Shown in pieces: positions 20,245 through 29,096 of a DNA stretch of 64,000 nt; position 1 is the first letter of the stretch; the number at the start of each line of letters is the position of its first letter. The translations under genes and the position numbers were made by a program. The notes under the pieces are model-generated. The model saw only the letters and a list, made by a program, of their open reading frames with translations. It searched no databases and was not told where the DNA came from. The stretch spans positions 124,001 through 188,000 of the forward strand of contig JAXLXY010000003.1 in assembly GCA_046327715.1 (NCBI GenBank), written 5' to 3'. The stretch is from JADJOM01 sp046327715 (GTDB lineage: Bacteria > Gemmatimonadota > Gemmatimonadetes > Gemmatimonadales > GWC2-71-9).

Positions 20245-21899
20245 CGGGGCTGCCTCGCTGGAGGTGCATCAAGGTGGCGTGCCTGCGCGGCGCTGTCCAC
20301 CAGGCCGAGGAGGCTACGGAATTCTTCATGACCGCCCGCCACCTGCCGCCGTGCAACGCCCCGGGCGCTGTCGAACGCGCCGAGCGTGACCAGGCAGCCG
20401 ATCAGCCTGGCGGCCGTCTGCGGGCGCTCCGGATCGAGGTGGAGGGCCTGGTCCAGCAGGGGGAGCGATCGGTCACACCGCCCCTCCCGGCGCTCGAGGC
20501 CAGCGAAGTCGTCGTAGACGGTGGGGTCGCGGTCGAAGAGCGACAGGCTGCGGGCATACGCCGCCCTGGCGTCGTCCGGGCGGCCCTGGAGGACCAGGTC
20601 TCCGGCGTAGTTGCGCCAGGCCCAGTAGCTCTCCGGGGCGTCACGGATCGTGGCCGCGTACAACACCTGGTTGTTGCGCCACACCGGCAGGCGCAGCGCG
20701 CTGCGCGTGGCGCCCGCGAGCAGGAGCCCCCAGGCGCAGGCCCCGAGCAGCAGGGTCCCGGGCCGGCCGTGCGGCCAGCGCGCGACCAGGCTGCCGACCA
20801 TCAACGCCAGCCCGACGCTCGGGAGGAACAGGGTTCGCTCGGCAAGGACAATTCCGGTGGGAAACAGCAGGTTGGACGCCGGCAGCAGGGTGACCACCAG
20901 CCAGACCCCCCCCAGCCAGAGGGCAGGCTGGCGCCGTCCGAGCCAGCAGCCCAGCGCCAGCGCGAGGATCAGCCCTGCCCCGAGGGCCACGGCGGGCGTG
21001 ACCGCCGTGGCCAGGGGCAGTTCGCGCGGGGCGTAGTCGGCCTGCAGGTGGGCTGGCCAGACCAGCAACCGCGCCACGGTGGGGAGTCCCGAGAGCACGG
21101 TACGGACCCGATCGCCCGCACTTACGCCGCGCCAGAACGGATTGGGCAGGTCACCGGCCACCGAGCCGAGCAGGCCGGCCCGGAGGCTGAGGTAAAGCAC
21201 CGCGACCCCGAGCAGCAGGACGATCAGCCGGCCGGTGGCTTCCTGGTGCAGCGCCCGCCGCCCTCCGGCCGCCAGGATCAGGGCGGGGATCAGCGCGAGC
21301 AGGATCAGCGCGTGCTCCTTGCTGAGGAGCGCCAGGCCCACGGCGCCGACCGCACCGGCCATGCGGCGGGCGCTCCAGCCCAGTCGCGCACCGTCGGCGA
21401 CCAGGATTGTCGCCAGCAGTCCCCAGGCCGCCGCGAGCAGCTCCCCCTGCCCCACGATGTTCCCGGTGACCTCGGTGTGCACCGGGTGGACCGCGAAGGC
21501 TGCCCCGGCGAGCGTGGCGGGTCCGGCGGGGAGGAAGCGCCGGGCAAGTCCATAGACCAGGAGGGCCACGACCACGTACAAGATCAGGCTGACCAGGTGA
21601 AACAGCCCGGGTGCCCCGCCCCCCAGCGCCCACTGGAGCGTGAAGCCGGCGGTGGTCAGGGGCCGGTACAGGCGCCCATCAGGGCCCAGGGGGATACGGG
21701 GCCAGTAGGATTCGGCGAAGCGGTGGAGGATCCCGGCCAGGTCATGGACCCGGTCATTCCGCAGGACCAGCGGGACGTCGTCGTAGGCGAACCCATTGCC
21801 GAGCCCGGTTGCCCCGGCGGCGAGGGCCAGGCTCGCGACCACCGCCAGCGGGACCCACGGGGGCAGCCCGGGTGCCGACGGCCGGCGCGTGCCGGTCAT
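20241..21899 (-). CDS. Multi-spanning membrane protein, TMTC-like glycosyltransferase with C-terminal TPRs
   Basis: The 552-residue protein has about ten hydrophobic segments followed by a soluble C-terminus with TPR-like helices (WAWRNYAGDLVLQGRPDDAR, LPLLDQALHLDPERPQT). The first loop contains FAYDDVPLVLRNDRV, with the paired acidic residues common in GT-C mannosyltransferases, and RLYRPLTTAGF; HPVHTEVTGNIVGQ, SKEHA and LLPASNLLFP also fit the TMTC/PMT-related family. It may transfer a lipid-linked sugar to envelope proteins; substrate unknown. The region before it (21900-22139) is a divergent intergenic stretch with no feature I can name. Confidence 0.78.
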   Translation of the reverse strand: MTGTRRPSAPGLPPWVPLAVVASLALAAGATGLGNGFAYDDVPLVLRNDRVHDLAGILHRFAESYWPRIPLGPDGRLYRPLTTAGFTLQWALGGGAPGLFHLVSLILYVVVALLVYGLARRFLPAGPATLAGAAFAVHPVHTEVTGNIVGQGELLAAAWGLLATILVADGARLGWSARRMAGAVGAVGLALLSKEHALILLALIPALILAAGGRRALHQEATGRLIVLLLGVAVLYLSLRAGLLGSVAGDLPNPFWRGVSAGDRVRTVLSGLPTVARLLVWPAHLQADYAPRELPLATAVTPAVALGAGLILALALGCWLGRRQPALWLGGVWLVVTLLPASNLLFPTGIVLAERTLFLPSVGLALMVGSLVARWPHGRPGTLLLGACAWGLLLAGATRSALRLPVWRNNQVLYAATIRDAPESYWAWRNYAGDLVLQGRPDDARAAYARSLSLFDRDPTVYDDFAGLERREGRCDRSLPLLDQALHLDPERPQTAARLIGCLVTLGAFDSARGVARRQVAGGHEEFRSLLGLVDSAAQARHLDAPPARQPR

Positions 21900-22139
21900 G
21901 CAGGCTGGTGTCCGGCCCGCAGAATCCCGGCACGAGCTCCCGGCGCACCGGAAGGTGTTGCTCCGATCCGACGTTCGGTCACCTGTCTCATCTCATTGAA
22001 TCCCATGATGTTGCACTACGTGAAGTCGGCGCCACGGCACCGGCACGCTTGCTGCTTGTCGGGAGGGTGTGATGGCGCGGGTTGGACCCCGCGTGGCGCG
22101 GCACGGAGGCCGCTATCCGTCAACCAGGAATCTCGCGAC

Positions 22140-22763
22140 ATGAAGCCCGCCGTTCCCAACGACCAGCAGCGGCACGAATACCTGCGGACCCTCTGGGGCC
22201 GCGAAGGCTCCCTCGGTCGGGCCTGCTGGCGCTACGCGACCATGACGGGGGACACGGTCTTCGCGGTCCAGGAGATGGTCCGGGGCCAGCTGAGCCGGCC
22301 GGTGCCAGGGCTGTGGCAACAGGTACCGGTGGAGGTGGCGGAATACCCGGGGCTCTCCGAGACCCTGCACGCCGCGCTCGCGGCGCAGCGGGACGAGGTG
22401 CGCCGCGCGGCCGGCCGGCGCTACACGATGATTGCGTTGTTGCAGCAGGCCGCGCTGCGCGACCTGACGGTGGCCCGCCAGGCCGGGGCGCCGCGGTACC
22501 GGGACGCCATCATCTCCGACGCGCGGTGCCGCGACCTCGTGCTGCTGGCGCGGGTCCTGATCGAGCAGGAGGCCATGCGGGAGGCCGCCCACGAACTGGG
22601 CGACGACCACCCCGCCGACCTCACCGCCTGCCGGATGCTCTACTGGGCCGCAGAGGAGGCACTCGAGGGTTTCGACCGCCGGCTGGAGGCAGGCATGCCC
22701 CTGGCGGAAGCACTGGCGGTCGAAGTCCTGGTCGAGTCGGTGCCCAGCTCGGTGGAGCGCTGA
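22140..22763 (+). CDS. Hypothetical protein
   Basis: This 207-codon frame starts at ATG 22140 and is the only plus-strand gene between FTCD and 47 kb. The product is soluble, helical and rich in Ala, Arg and Glu (GREGSLGRACWRYATMTG; AGRRYTMIALLQQAALRDL). No signal peptide, membrane segment or recognised motif is visible. It could be read as coding on either strand because of high GC, but the plus-strand protein has more natural composition. It ends 1 bp from the convergent LVIVD gene. Function unknown. Confidence 0.6.
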   Translation: MKPAVPNDQQRHEYLRTLWGREGSLGRACWRYATMTGDTVFAVQEMVRGQLSRPVPGLWQQVPVEVAEYPGLSETLHAALAAQRDEVRRAAGRRYTMIALLQQAALRDLTVARQAGAPRYRDAIISDARCRDLVLLARVLIEQEAMREAAHELGDDHPADLTACRMLYWAAEEALEGFDRRLEAGMPLAEALAVEVLVESVPSSVER

Positions 22764-22764
22764 C

Positions 22765-24774
22765 CTACGGCGTGAGGGGCGCCCGCCGCGGCTCCATGCG
22801 GATGATCCACAGGCCGTTGTTGTCGTCATTGACGTAGGCCAGCCCGTCGCGCACCACGACCCCCCAGGTCATGGCGCTGTTCTGTACCTTGCCGGTCATG
22901 TCCGCCGTGTTCACGTGGACAATCTCCCGCCCCTGGGCGCGGAGGTCCCCCCGCAGCTCCCCCGAGACATCGAAGGCCCGGAAGCCGGCGTTGTAGGCCC
23001 CCATGTAGAGCGTGTCGCCCGCCACCCAGACGTTGTGGACCCCGCCGTACTCCGGCTCGTACCAGGCCACCGACCGCGGGTGCTCGAGGTCGCTGACATC
23101 CACCACCTGCAGGCGTCCATACGCACGGAACGAGGCGGCATCCTTGGCCCCCTTCACCCCCGAGGCCGGGAACACCTCGTCGGCAATGAAGACGTACTTC
23201 CCGTGCCGCCAGGCGGTGTGGGTCCCGCGGATGAAGCCCGGGCCGCCGGAGGCCTCGACGTCACGGTAGAGCTCGTTCAAGTCGTACTTGAACTGGCTGA
23301 CGAGCTGCGGGTTGGCCGGGCTGCCGCCCTTGATGCCGTTGCCGACGTCGAGGATGACGAGCCCCTCGTTCCAGTAGCTCAGGTATGCCAGCCCGTCCTG
23401 GACGTCGATATCGTGCAGGGCATTCCCGGTCTGGTCGGGCCGGGTGGACCAGCGCGACACCTCCTTCGGATGGTAGGGGTCGTTGATGTCGATGACGTGC
23501 ATGTAGCCGGTGCCATCGTTGGTCAGGTAGATGTGCGTCCCGTACTTCGGCTGCTGGTAGATGAACGTGGAGTGCACGCCGCCGGTCACGCCGTCGGTGA
23601 ACTCCGCGATCTTCTTCGGGTGGGCCGGGTCCTCGAGCGAGGCCAGGACGATGCCGTTCTTGCGGTCGGACGCGCCCTCGCGGGTGTGGACGAGGTACTT
23701 GCCGTCCGGCGTGGTCATGATGTCGTTGATGCGCCGGGTGTTGGCCACGAGCGAATCGGTGACCACCGGGTTGGACGGATCGCTGATGTCGATGGCGTAC
23801 ATCCGGTCGCCGCCGCCCCCGCTGCCCAGGTAGGCGATCCTGCCGTTGGGGTGCAGCCAGACTTCCTCAGTGGTGAAGAGCGAGCGCGGCAGGCGGCCCA
23901 CGACCGTGGCCGGCCGGCGCACGTCGCGCCAGGCCACGGTCACGACCGCCTTGGCGGCGCGGCTGCCCAGCGAGGCGGTCACGATGTACTTGCCGGCCTC
24001 ATACCCCACGAAGGCGCCGTCCTTGTCGATGGCGCCCTGCCCTGGCGTGAAGCTCCAGATCGGCGTCAACCCCTCGATGGGGCGGCCGGCGCGGTCACGG
24101 GCCACCAGGGAGAAGCGGATGACATCGCCCTGGCGGGCGCTGATGCTGGCGGGCGCGATCTCGACGGCCGCCACCGCGCTGGCCAGGACCTCCACCGGGA
24201 CGGTCTGTTCGGCGCCCTCCACCCGAGCGGTGATCGTCGCCTTGCCGGGGGCCACCGCCGTGACCAGCCCATCGGCGCTGATCCCCACCACCCGGGGCGA
24301 GGAACTGCGCCAGCGGGGGGCATCGGGCCGCGGGTCGCCGGCGACGGACCAGGCGTGCCCTTCCAGCAGCACGCTCTGCCCGGGGACCAGGCGCAGGCGG
24401 GCGGGCGTCACGGTGAGCCGCGCGGCGGCGCCCGGGAGCATCTTGATGTCCAGGCGCTCGATGGTCGGGCGGCTCCCCGGCACGCTCGCGAGCACGGCGA
24501 CCCCGAGCGTGCCGGTGGATCCGGCGTACACGAGGCCGGTGGAATCGACCCGTCCCTCGAAGCGGCCGCCGGCGCCCGTGAAGCGGATCACGGCATTGGG
24601 GACCGCGCGACCGGCGCTGTCGAGGGCCGACGCGGTGAGGCGCAGGGTGTCACCCGCGGTGAGGGTGCGCACCGCCGGGGTGACCACGACCCTGGCGATC
24701 GGCGAGGGAACGGCCGCCGGCGGCGCCGGCGTCTGGGGCTGCTGCACGAGGAGAAGCAGGCCGAGTGCGATCAT
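22765..24774 (-). CDS. Secreted LVIVD/beta-propeller protein with N-terminal Ig-like repeats
   Basis: The 669-residue protein starts with a short hydrophobic segment (MIALGLLLLVQQ) suggesting export. Two or three bacterial Ig-like (Big2-type) repeats follow: RVVVTPAVRTLTAGDTLRL, RLTVTPARLRLVPGQSVLL and VEIAPASISARQGDVIRF each start one. From about residue 290 come LVIVD-type blades (YAIDISDPSNPVVTDS, MHVIDINDPYHPKEVSRW, LQVVDVSDLEHPRSVAWY), likely forming a propeller with several His and Asp residues on the loops. It resembles choice-of-anchor or surface proteins of unknown binding role. The dihaem peroxidase and lipoprotein upstream on the same strand may form one envelope group with it. Confidence 0.85.
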   Translation of the reverse strand: MIALGLLLLVQQPQTPAPPAAVPSPIARVVVTPAVRTLTAGDTLRLTASALDSAGRAVPNAVIRFTGAGGRFEGRVDSTGLVYAGSTGTLGVAVLASVPGSRPTIERLDIKMLPGAAARLTVTPARLRLVPGQSVLLEGHAWSVAGDPRPDAPRWRSSSPRVVGISADGLVTAVAPGKATITARVEGAEQTVPVEVLASAVAAVEIAPASISARQGDVIRFSLVARDRAGRPIEGLTPIWSFTPGQGAIDKDGAFVGYEAGKYIVTASLGSRAAKAVVTVAWRDVRRPATVVGRLPRSLFTTEEVWLHPNGRIAYLGSGGGGDRMYAIDISDPSNPVVTDSLVANTRRINDIMTTPDGKYLVHTREGASDRKNGIVLASLEDPAHPKKIAEFTDGVTGGVHSTFIYQQPKYGTHIYLTNDGTGYMHVIDINDPYHPKEVSRWSTRPDQTGNALHDIDVQDGLAYLSYWNEGLVILDVGNGIKGGSPANPQLVSQFKYDLNELYRDVEASGGPGFIRGTHTAWRHGKYVFIADEVFPASGVKGAKDAASFRAYGRLQVVDVSDLEHPRSVAWYEPEYGGVHNVWVAGDTLYMGAYNAGFRAFDVSGELRGDLRAQGREIVHVNTADMTGKVQNSAMTWGVVVRDGLAYVNDDNNGLWIIRMEPRRAPLTP

Positions 24775-24880
24775 GGGGAGTTGGCTTCCGAGGGGAATGG
24801 CGCGATGGGCAGGGAACGCCGGGAAAGGTCCGTCATGGAGCTGGGGATGTCAACCGAGCCGGCGGACGGGGGACGAGCGC

Positions 24881-26203
24881 TCAGTAGTCGTGCACGGGGA
24901 GACCGCTGGGCACCGTGGCCGGGATGTCACCGAGCAGGATACTCGAGCGTGGGTCGGTGAGCGCCACGAGGAACGCCACCAGGTCGTCGACTTCCGCATC
25001 AGAGAGCCTGAGTGGCGCCCCGACGCGCGGGTCCAGGGTGGCGGCGACCGCCGCCAGGCCGGCGGGGCTCAGGTCGACGCTGGCCTGCAGCCGGGGATCG
25101 AGCCCGCGCGGGTCGAACGCGAACAGCGCTCCCCGCGCGTCCCGGTAGTGGCGGACCACCTCGGCCAGCGAGCGATACGCCCCGTTGTGCATGTACGGGG
25201 GGGAGTGGACCACGTTGCGGAGCGAGGGGGTACGGAACGCGAAGCGGTCGGCCGGGGCACCCGTGACCCCGTAGCGGCCGGCATCGGGCCCTCCGCCCAG
25301 CCCGGGCCCGAGTGCCGGCACGCCGACGTTGTGGAACTCCTGGTCCGTGAGGAGCGGGCCGCGGTGGCAGGCGGCGCACCGGGCGCGGCCGAAGAACAGC
25401 AGCCCACCGCGGATGGCGGCGGGGCTCAGCGCCGCATCCTCCCCGGCGAGCAGGCGGTCGAACGGAGCGTCGGGGAAGCTCCAGGAGGTGCCGATGAAGG
25501 CGGCGAGCGCGTTGGCCAGGTCGGCGATGCTGAGGCTGCTGTCGGACCGGCCGGGGAATGCGGCGGCGGCCAGGGAATCATACCCCGGCAGCCCCGAGAC
25601 CCGGGCGGCAATCCCGTCCCAGATCGCGGTGTAGGCGGTATCGGGCAGGTCCGCCAGGGTGTTCTCCCCCGGCCGGCCTCGCATCTCCGTCCGGGTGCTG
25701 AGCGGAAAGAGCACCTGCGCTGCCAGGAGGCCGGAGAGGCCGGGCGGGAGGTCCGGGCCGATCGGCGTCGAGAGCCCGGCCGGGGTGGCCTCGACGCGCC
25801 CGTCCCAGAAGAGTCGACGCCATTCGGGGTGGCCCCGGTTGAAGAGCTCCGGGGCGTTGCGGGCCGCGAAGGCACCGCCCGCCAGCTGGCGTCCGACGGC
25901 AAGCCCGGCCCCGCCGGTCCCGATGGAAAGCGGCAGGAGGTCGGTCGTGTGGTAGGCGAGGTTATGGCAGGTGCTGCAGGCGATGTCGCGATTGCCGCTC
26001 AGGACCTTGTCGTGGAACAGGGCGCGCCCGAGCGCCACCAGCCCGGGCGGATCGTCGGGGCGTGGGGCCAGCGGGGTGACCCCGGCGGCGGCCGCACGTT
26101 CCCGCAGGAGCGCGGCCGGCGGGGTCATCTCGCCCGGGGTGGCGTCCCGGCACCCGAGGAGGCAGCCGAGGACCGCCAGCCGGCCTGCCCACGCCCGGGT
26201 CAG
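24881..26203 (-). CDS. Dihaem cytochrome c peroxidase family lipoprotein
   Basis: The protein belongs to the MauG/CcpA family, which reduces H2O2 or oxidises other substrates in the periplasm. Two haem-binding CxxCH motifs are visible (CSTCH about residue 76, CAACH about 276), with LFHDKVLSGNRDIAC and TPSLRNVVHSPPYMHNG matching the family. The first ATG in frame (26128) leaves no export signal. A CTG at 26203, overlapping the stop of the gene before it as CTGA, gives a natural lipoprotein signal (RAWAGRLAVLGCLLGC), so CTG is taken as the start. If that is wrong the start is 26128. Confidence 0.85.
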   Translation of the reverse strand: MTRAWAGRLAVLGCLLGCRDATPGEMTPPAALLRERAAAAGVTPLAPRPDDPPGLVALGRALFHDKVLSGNRDIACSTCHNLAYHTTDLLPLSIGTGGAGLAVGRQLAGGAFAARNAPELFNRGHPEWRRLFWDGRVEATPAGLSTPIGPDLPPGLSGLLAAQVLFPLSTRTEMRGRPGENTLADLPDTAYTAIWDGIAARVSGLPGYDSLAAAAFPGRSDSSLSIADLANALAAFIGTSWSFPDAPFDRLLAGEDAALSPAAIRGGLLFFGRARCAACHRGPLLTDQEFHNVGVPALGPGLGGGPDAGRYGVTGAPADRFAFRTPSLRNVVHSPPYMHNGAYRSLAEVVRHYRDARGALFAFDPRGLDPRLQASVDLSPAGLAAVAATLDPRVGAPLRLSDAEVDDLVAFLVALTDPRSSILLGDIPATVPSGLPVHDY

Positions 26204-27435
26204 GGGCAGTTGCCCCCGGTCATCGTGCCGTCGACTCCGGTGCCGGCCAGGTCGAAGTAGCCGCCGAAGCTGCCGGGGGACGGGATGATGACCACCAGGC
26301 CGGTCTGTCCTTCCATCCGGGCCAGGCTGTCGACGCCCCAGAACCCCGAGACCGCTCCCTGGAAGACCGACCCGACGCCGCCCGTGTAGGTGCCGTAGAT
26401 GGCGCTGTCGGCGCGGACCACGAAGGCGAAGGCTCCGGCACCGGAGGTCCCGTAGGTGAGGGCGCCGCAGTACTTCTCCACGCCAAGCGTGTCGGTAAAG
26501 ATGCCGCCGGCCCGTCCGGCGATCGACCCGCCCTTGCTGTACTTCCCGTTGATCGTCGTGGTGTCGATGTCGCCGACGAACCGCAGGGTGGAGTCGAAGG
26601 CCGCGACCTGCGAATTCACGCCGGAGATGACGGCCAGGAAGTTCCGGGCGACGCCTCCGATCTTGTAGCTGCCGCTGCTGCCCAGGCCGGTGGAGGAGAG
26701 GCTGAAGGAGAAGTCGCCGACCTCCGCCCCGTCGAAGCTGCCGAGGACACCCTCGATCACCGAGAGGACGGGCGAGCTCACGTTGCTCTTGCAGACGGCG
26801 CCCGCCGTCTGCCCGGTGTCGCCCGCCGCCATGGCGTAGCTGCCGGTGAAGCCGCCGGGGCCGGTGGTGGCCACCAGCGCGGTCCCGGCCAGCGTGTCGA
26901 GGGTGACCGCCGGAGTACCGACCGTGCCGCGCAGGTAGCCCCGGAACGGGTCGTCGAGCACCGAGGTGAAGACGCCGCGGCGGGAGCTGCCCCGCTCCGC
27001 GAACGCGAAGGCCCCCGCCATCGGGACCCCGTTGCGGGTGCCGATGTGGGTGCCACAATACGCGGTCACGGTGGTGCCGGGGAGCTTCCGGAGCCCGGTA
27101 AACAGCCCGCCGCCCGCCGGGCTGGCATAGGTCCCGGCCAGGGTGGTGTCGTCCACAGTGCCGGAGAAGGTGTAGCCGGCGCCGGTGGCGGTGAAGCTGG
27201 TGCCGCTCACGTCGAGCGAGCTGATGGTCTTGGGATCGCCGTTCACCACGAAGGTGCCGGAGCCGCTGCTGTCCTCCACCACGATGTTGATGGTGAAGTT
27301 GCCGCCCTCGGTGCCGTCCTCGCCGGCAAACACGCCGCCATAGGTCAGCGTGGTCTTTCCGGGGCCACCGGCGTCACTGCCGCCCCCACAGGCGGCGAGG
27401 AGGGCGGCGGTGAGCAGGACCAGTCGGGCACGCAT
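26200..27435 (-). CDS. Internally duplicated lipoprotein
   Basis: The start chosen (ATG 27435) gives a lipoprotein signal with lipobox LAAC (MRARLVLLTAALLAACGGG); a longer frame upstream is open but has no signal. The 411-residue product is Gly/Thr/Ser-rich beta sequence. It contains two matching halves: each has a strand ending in G-x-Y, then YCG, a GAFAF strand, and closes on a final Cys (KSN after the first half, NCP at the end). No known domain was recognised. TAACTT lies about 26 bp upstream of the ATG with GGAG nearer the start. It overlaps the peroxidase by 4 bp. Confidence 0.82.
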   Translation of the reverse strand: MRARLVLLTAALLAACGGGSDAGGPGKTTLTYGGVFAGEDGTEGGNFTINIVVEDSSGSGTFVVNGDPKTISSLDVSGTSFTATGAGYTFSGTVDDTTLAGTYASPAGGGLFTGLRKLPGTTVTAYCGTHIGTRNGVPMAGAFAFAERGSSRRGVFTSVLDDPFRGYLRGTVGTPAVTLDTLAGTALVATTGPGGFTGSYAMAAGDTGQTAGAVCKSNVSSPVLSVIEGVLGSFDGAEVGDFSFSLSSTGLGSSGSYKIGGVARNFLAVISGVNSQVAAFDSTLRFVGDIDTTTINGKYSKGGSIAGRAGGIFTDTLGVEKYCGALTYGTSGAGAFAFVVRADSAIYGTYTGGVGSVFQGAVSGFWGVDSLARMEGQTGLVVIIPSPGSFGGYFDLAGTGVDGTMTGGNCP

Positions 27436-27491
27436 GCAGGGGCTCCGGGGCGGGTGAACCTGAAAGTTACCCCGAGGCGCCCGCTCGGCAA

Positions 27492-29096
27492 TCACCCCGC
27501 CTGGCCGAGCGCCACCTGTGCCACTTGAGCCACCTCGGGCAGCCGGCGGAGCTGCTCGAGCAGGGCGGCGGGCAGCGGCGCGTCGACGCTCACGACCGCC
27601 AGCGCCTCCCCGCCCGCGCTCAGCCGCGCCTGGTGGTACTCGGCGATGTTGATCCCGGCGTTGCCGAGGAGGGTACCTACCCGCCCAATGACCCCGGGGA
27701 CATCCTGGTTCCGGAGCACCAGCAGCTGGCCGTACGGCAGGACGTTGAGCCGGAATTCGTCGAGCGCCACCAGGCGGGGGTGCCCTGCCCCGAGGAGCGC
27801 GCCGGAGACCCGGGTGGTCCCGGCGCCGTGCTGGATCCGGAGCTCGACCAGGTCGGCGTAGTCGAGCGGACCGTCCAGCCGGGTGCGGTCCACCTTGATC
27901 CCGCGCTGTCGTGCCAGGTGCAGGGCGTTCACCACGTTCACCGCCCCCTCCCCGACCGCCTCGCTCAGCAGCCCGATCAGGGCCCCGGCGGCCAGGGGGC
28001 GGAGCAGGTCCTCGCCTTCGCCACCAAACCGCAGCTCCACGGCCGTGATGGCGCCGCCGGCCACGGCCGCCCCCACCCGCCCCAGCCGTTCGGCCAGGTC
28101 GAGCAGCGGGCGCAGCCGCTGGAGTCGATCGCCACCCACCAGTGCGGCATTGACCGCGCGGGAGTAGTCGCCCTCCACCAGGGCCGAGCGCACCGCCTCG
28201 GCGATCTCGACCGCGACATTCAGCTGGGCTTCCTCGGTCGAGGCGCCGAGGTGCGGGGTGAGGACCACGTTCGGGAGGGCACGGAGCGGGTGATCCGCCG
28301 GGAGAGGCTCCTGGTCGAAGACGTCAAGCGCGGCGGCACCGATGGAGCCGTCGGCCAGGCGGCGGAGCAGCGCGCCTTCGTCGAGGACCCCGCCGCGGGC
28401 GGCGTTGATGACGATCACGCCGCGCTTGAGCAGGGCGAGCTTTTCGTCGCCCAGCATGCCGCGGGTCTTGTCGGTGAGCGGCACGTGCAGGGAGATGACG
28501 TCCGCCTGCCGGAGCACGGTGTCGAGGTCGGCGAGCTCCGCGCCGATCTCGCGGGCGGCCTCGGGGCTCAGGAACGGGTCGTAGGCGAGCACCCGCATGC
28601 CGAAGGCCCGGGCCCGACGGCCCACCTCGCCGCCCACCCGCCCCGCCCCGATGAGGCCCAGCGTCTTCCGGTAGAGTTCCATGCCCCCGAAGCTGGTGCG
28701 GTCCCAGGCGCCGGCCTTCATGGAGCGGTCGGCGGCCGGGACCTTCCGGATGACGGCCAGCAGCAACGCAAACGCCAGCTCCGCCGCAGAGATGGTGTTG
28801 CCCGCCGGCGCATTCATCACGGCCACGCCCTTCTCGGTGGCCGCCTCGACATCGATGGTATCCACGCCCACCCCGGCGCGGCCGATCACCCGCAGCCGGC
28901 TGGCCCGGGCGAGCGACTCGCGGGTGATCTTGGTGGCACTCCGCACCAGGACGGCGTCGGCGTCGGCGATGGCGGTGGCCAGTTCCTCCCCCTTGAGCCC
29001 GGGCCGCTCCACCAGCTCGAACCGCGGGTCATCGGCCAGGGGCGCCAGGCCCTCCCGGGCAATCTTGTCGGCGACCAGCACGCGATAGGTGCTCAT
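27492..29096 (-). CDS. serA: D-3-phosphoglycerate dehydrogenase
   Basis: SerA oxidises 3-phosphoglycerate to 3-phosphohydroxypyruvate with NAD+, the first step of serine synthesis. The 534-residue long form contains the substrate/NAD domain (GRAGVGVDTIDVEAAT, LGLIGAGRVGGEVG, INAARGGVLDEGAL, TPHLGASTEEAQ with the catalytic His), the intervening domain, and a C-terminal ACT domain (NQDVPGVIGRVGTLLGNAGIN) for regulation, probably by serine. The start ATG 29096 overlaps the aminotransferase stop as ATGA. Confidence 0.97.
   Translation of the reverse strand: MSTYRVLVADKIAREGLAPLADDPRFELVERPGLKGEELATAIADADAVLVRSATKITRESLARASRLRVIGRAGVGVDTIDVEAATEKGVAVMNAPAGNTISAAELAFALLLAVIRKVPAADRSMKAGAWDRTSFGGMELYRKTLGLIGAGRVGGEVGRRARAFGMRVLAYDPFLSPEAAREIGAELADLDTVLRQADVISLHVPLTDKTRGMLGDEKLALLKRGVIVINAARGGVLDEGALLRRLADGSIGAAALDVFDQEPLPADHPLRALPNVVLTPHLGASTEEAQLNVAVEIAEAVRSALVEGDYSRAVNAALVGGDRLQRLRPLLDLAERLGRVGAAVAGGAITAVELRFGGEGEDLLRPLAAGALIGLLSEAVGEGAVNVVNALHLARQRGIKVDRTRLDGPLDYADLVELRIQHGAGTTRVSGALLGAGHPRLVALDEFRLNVLPYGQLLVLRNQDVPGVIGRVGTLLGNAGINIAEYHQARLSAGGEALAVVSVDAPLPAALLEQLRRLPEVAQVAQVALGQAG

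Noticed and set aside
20151..22763. 870-codon plus-strand ORF
   Set aside because: The first 663 codons are antisense to the TMTC-like gene or intergenic; only the last 207 codons, from ATG 22140, look like protein.
24881..27058. 725-codon peroxidase with a long N-terminal extension
   Set aside because: The first part is a shadow of the lipoprotein gene; a lipoprotein signal sits at the gene junction near 26200.
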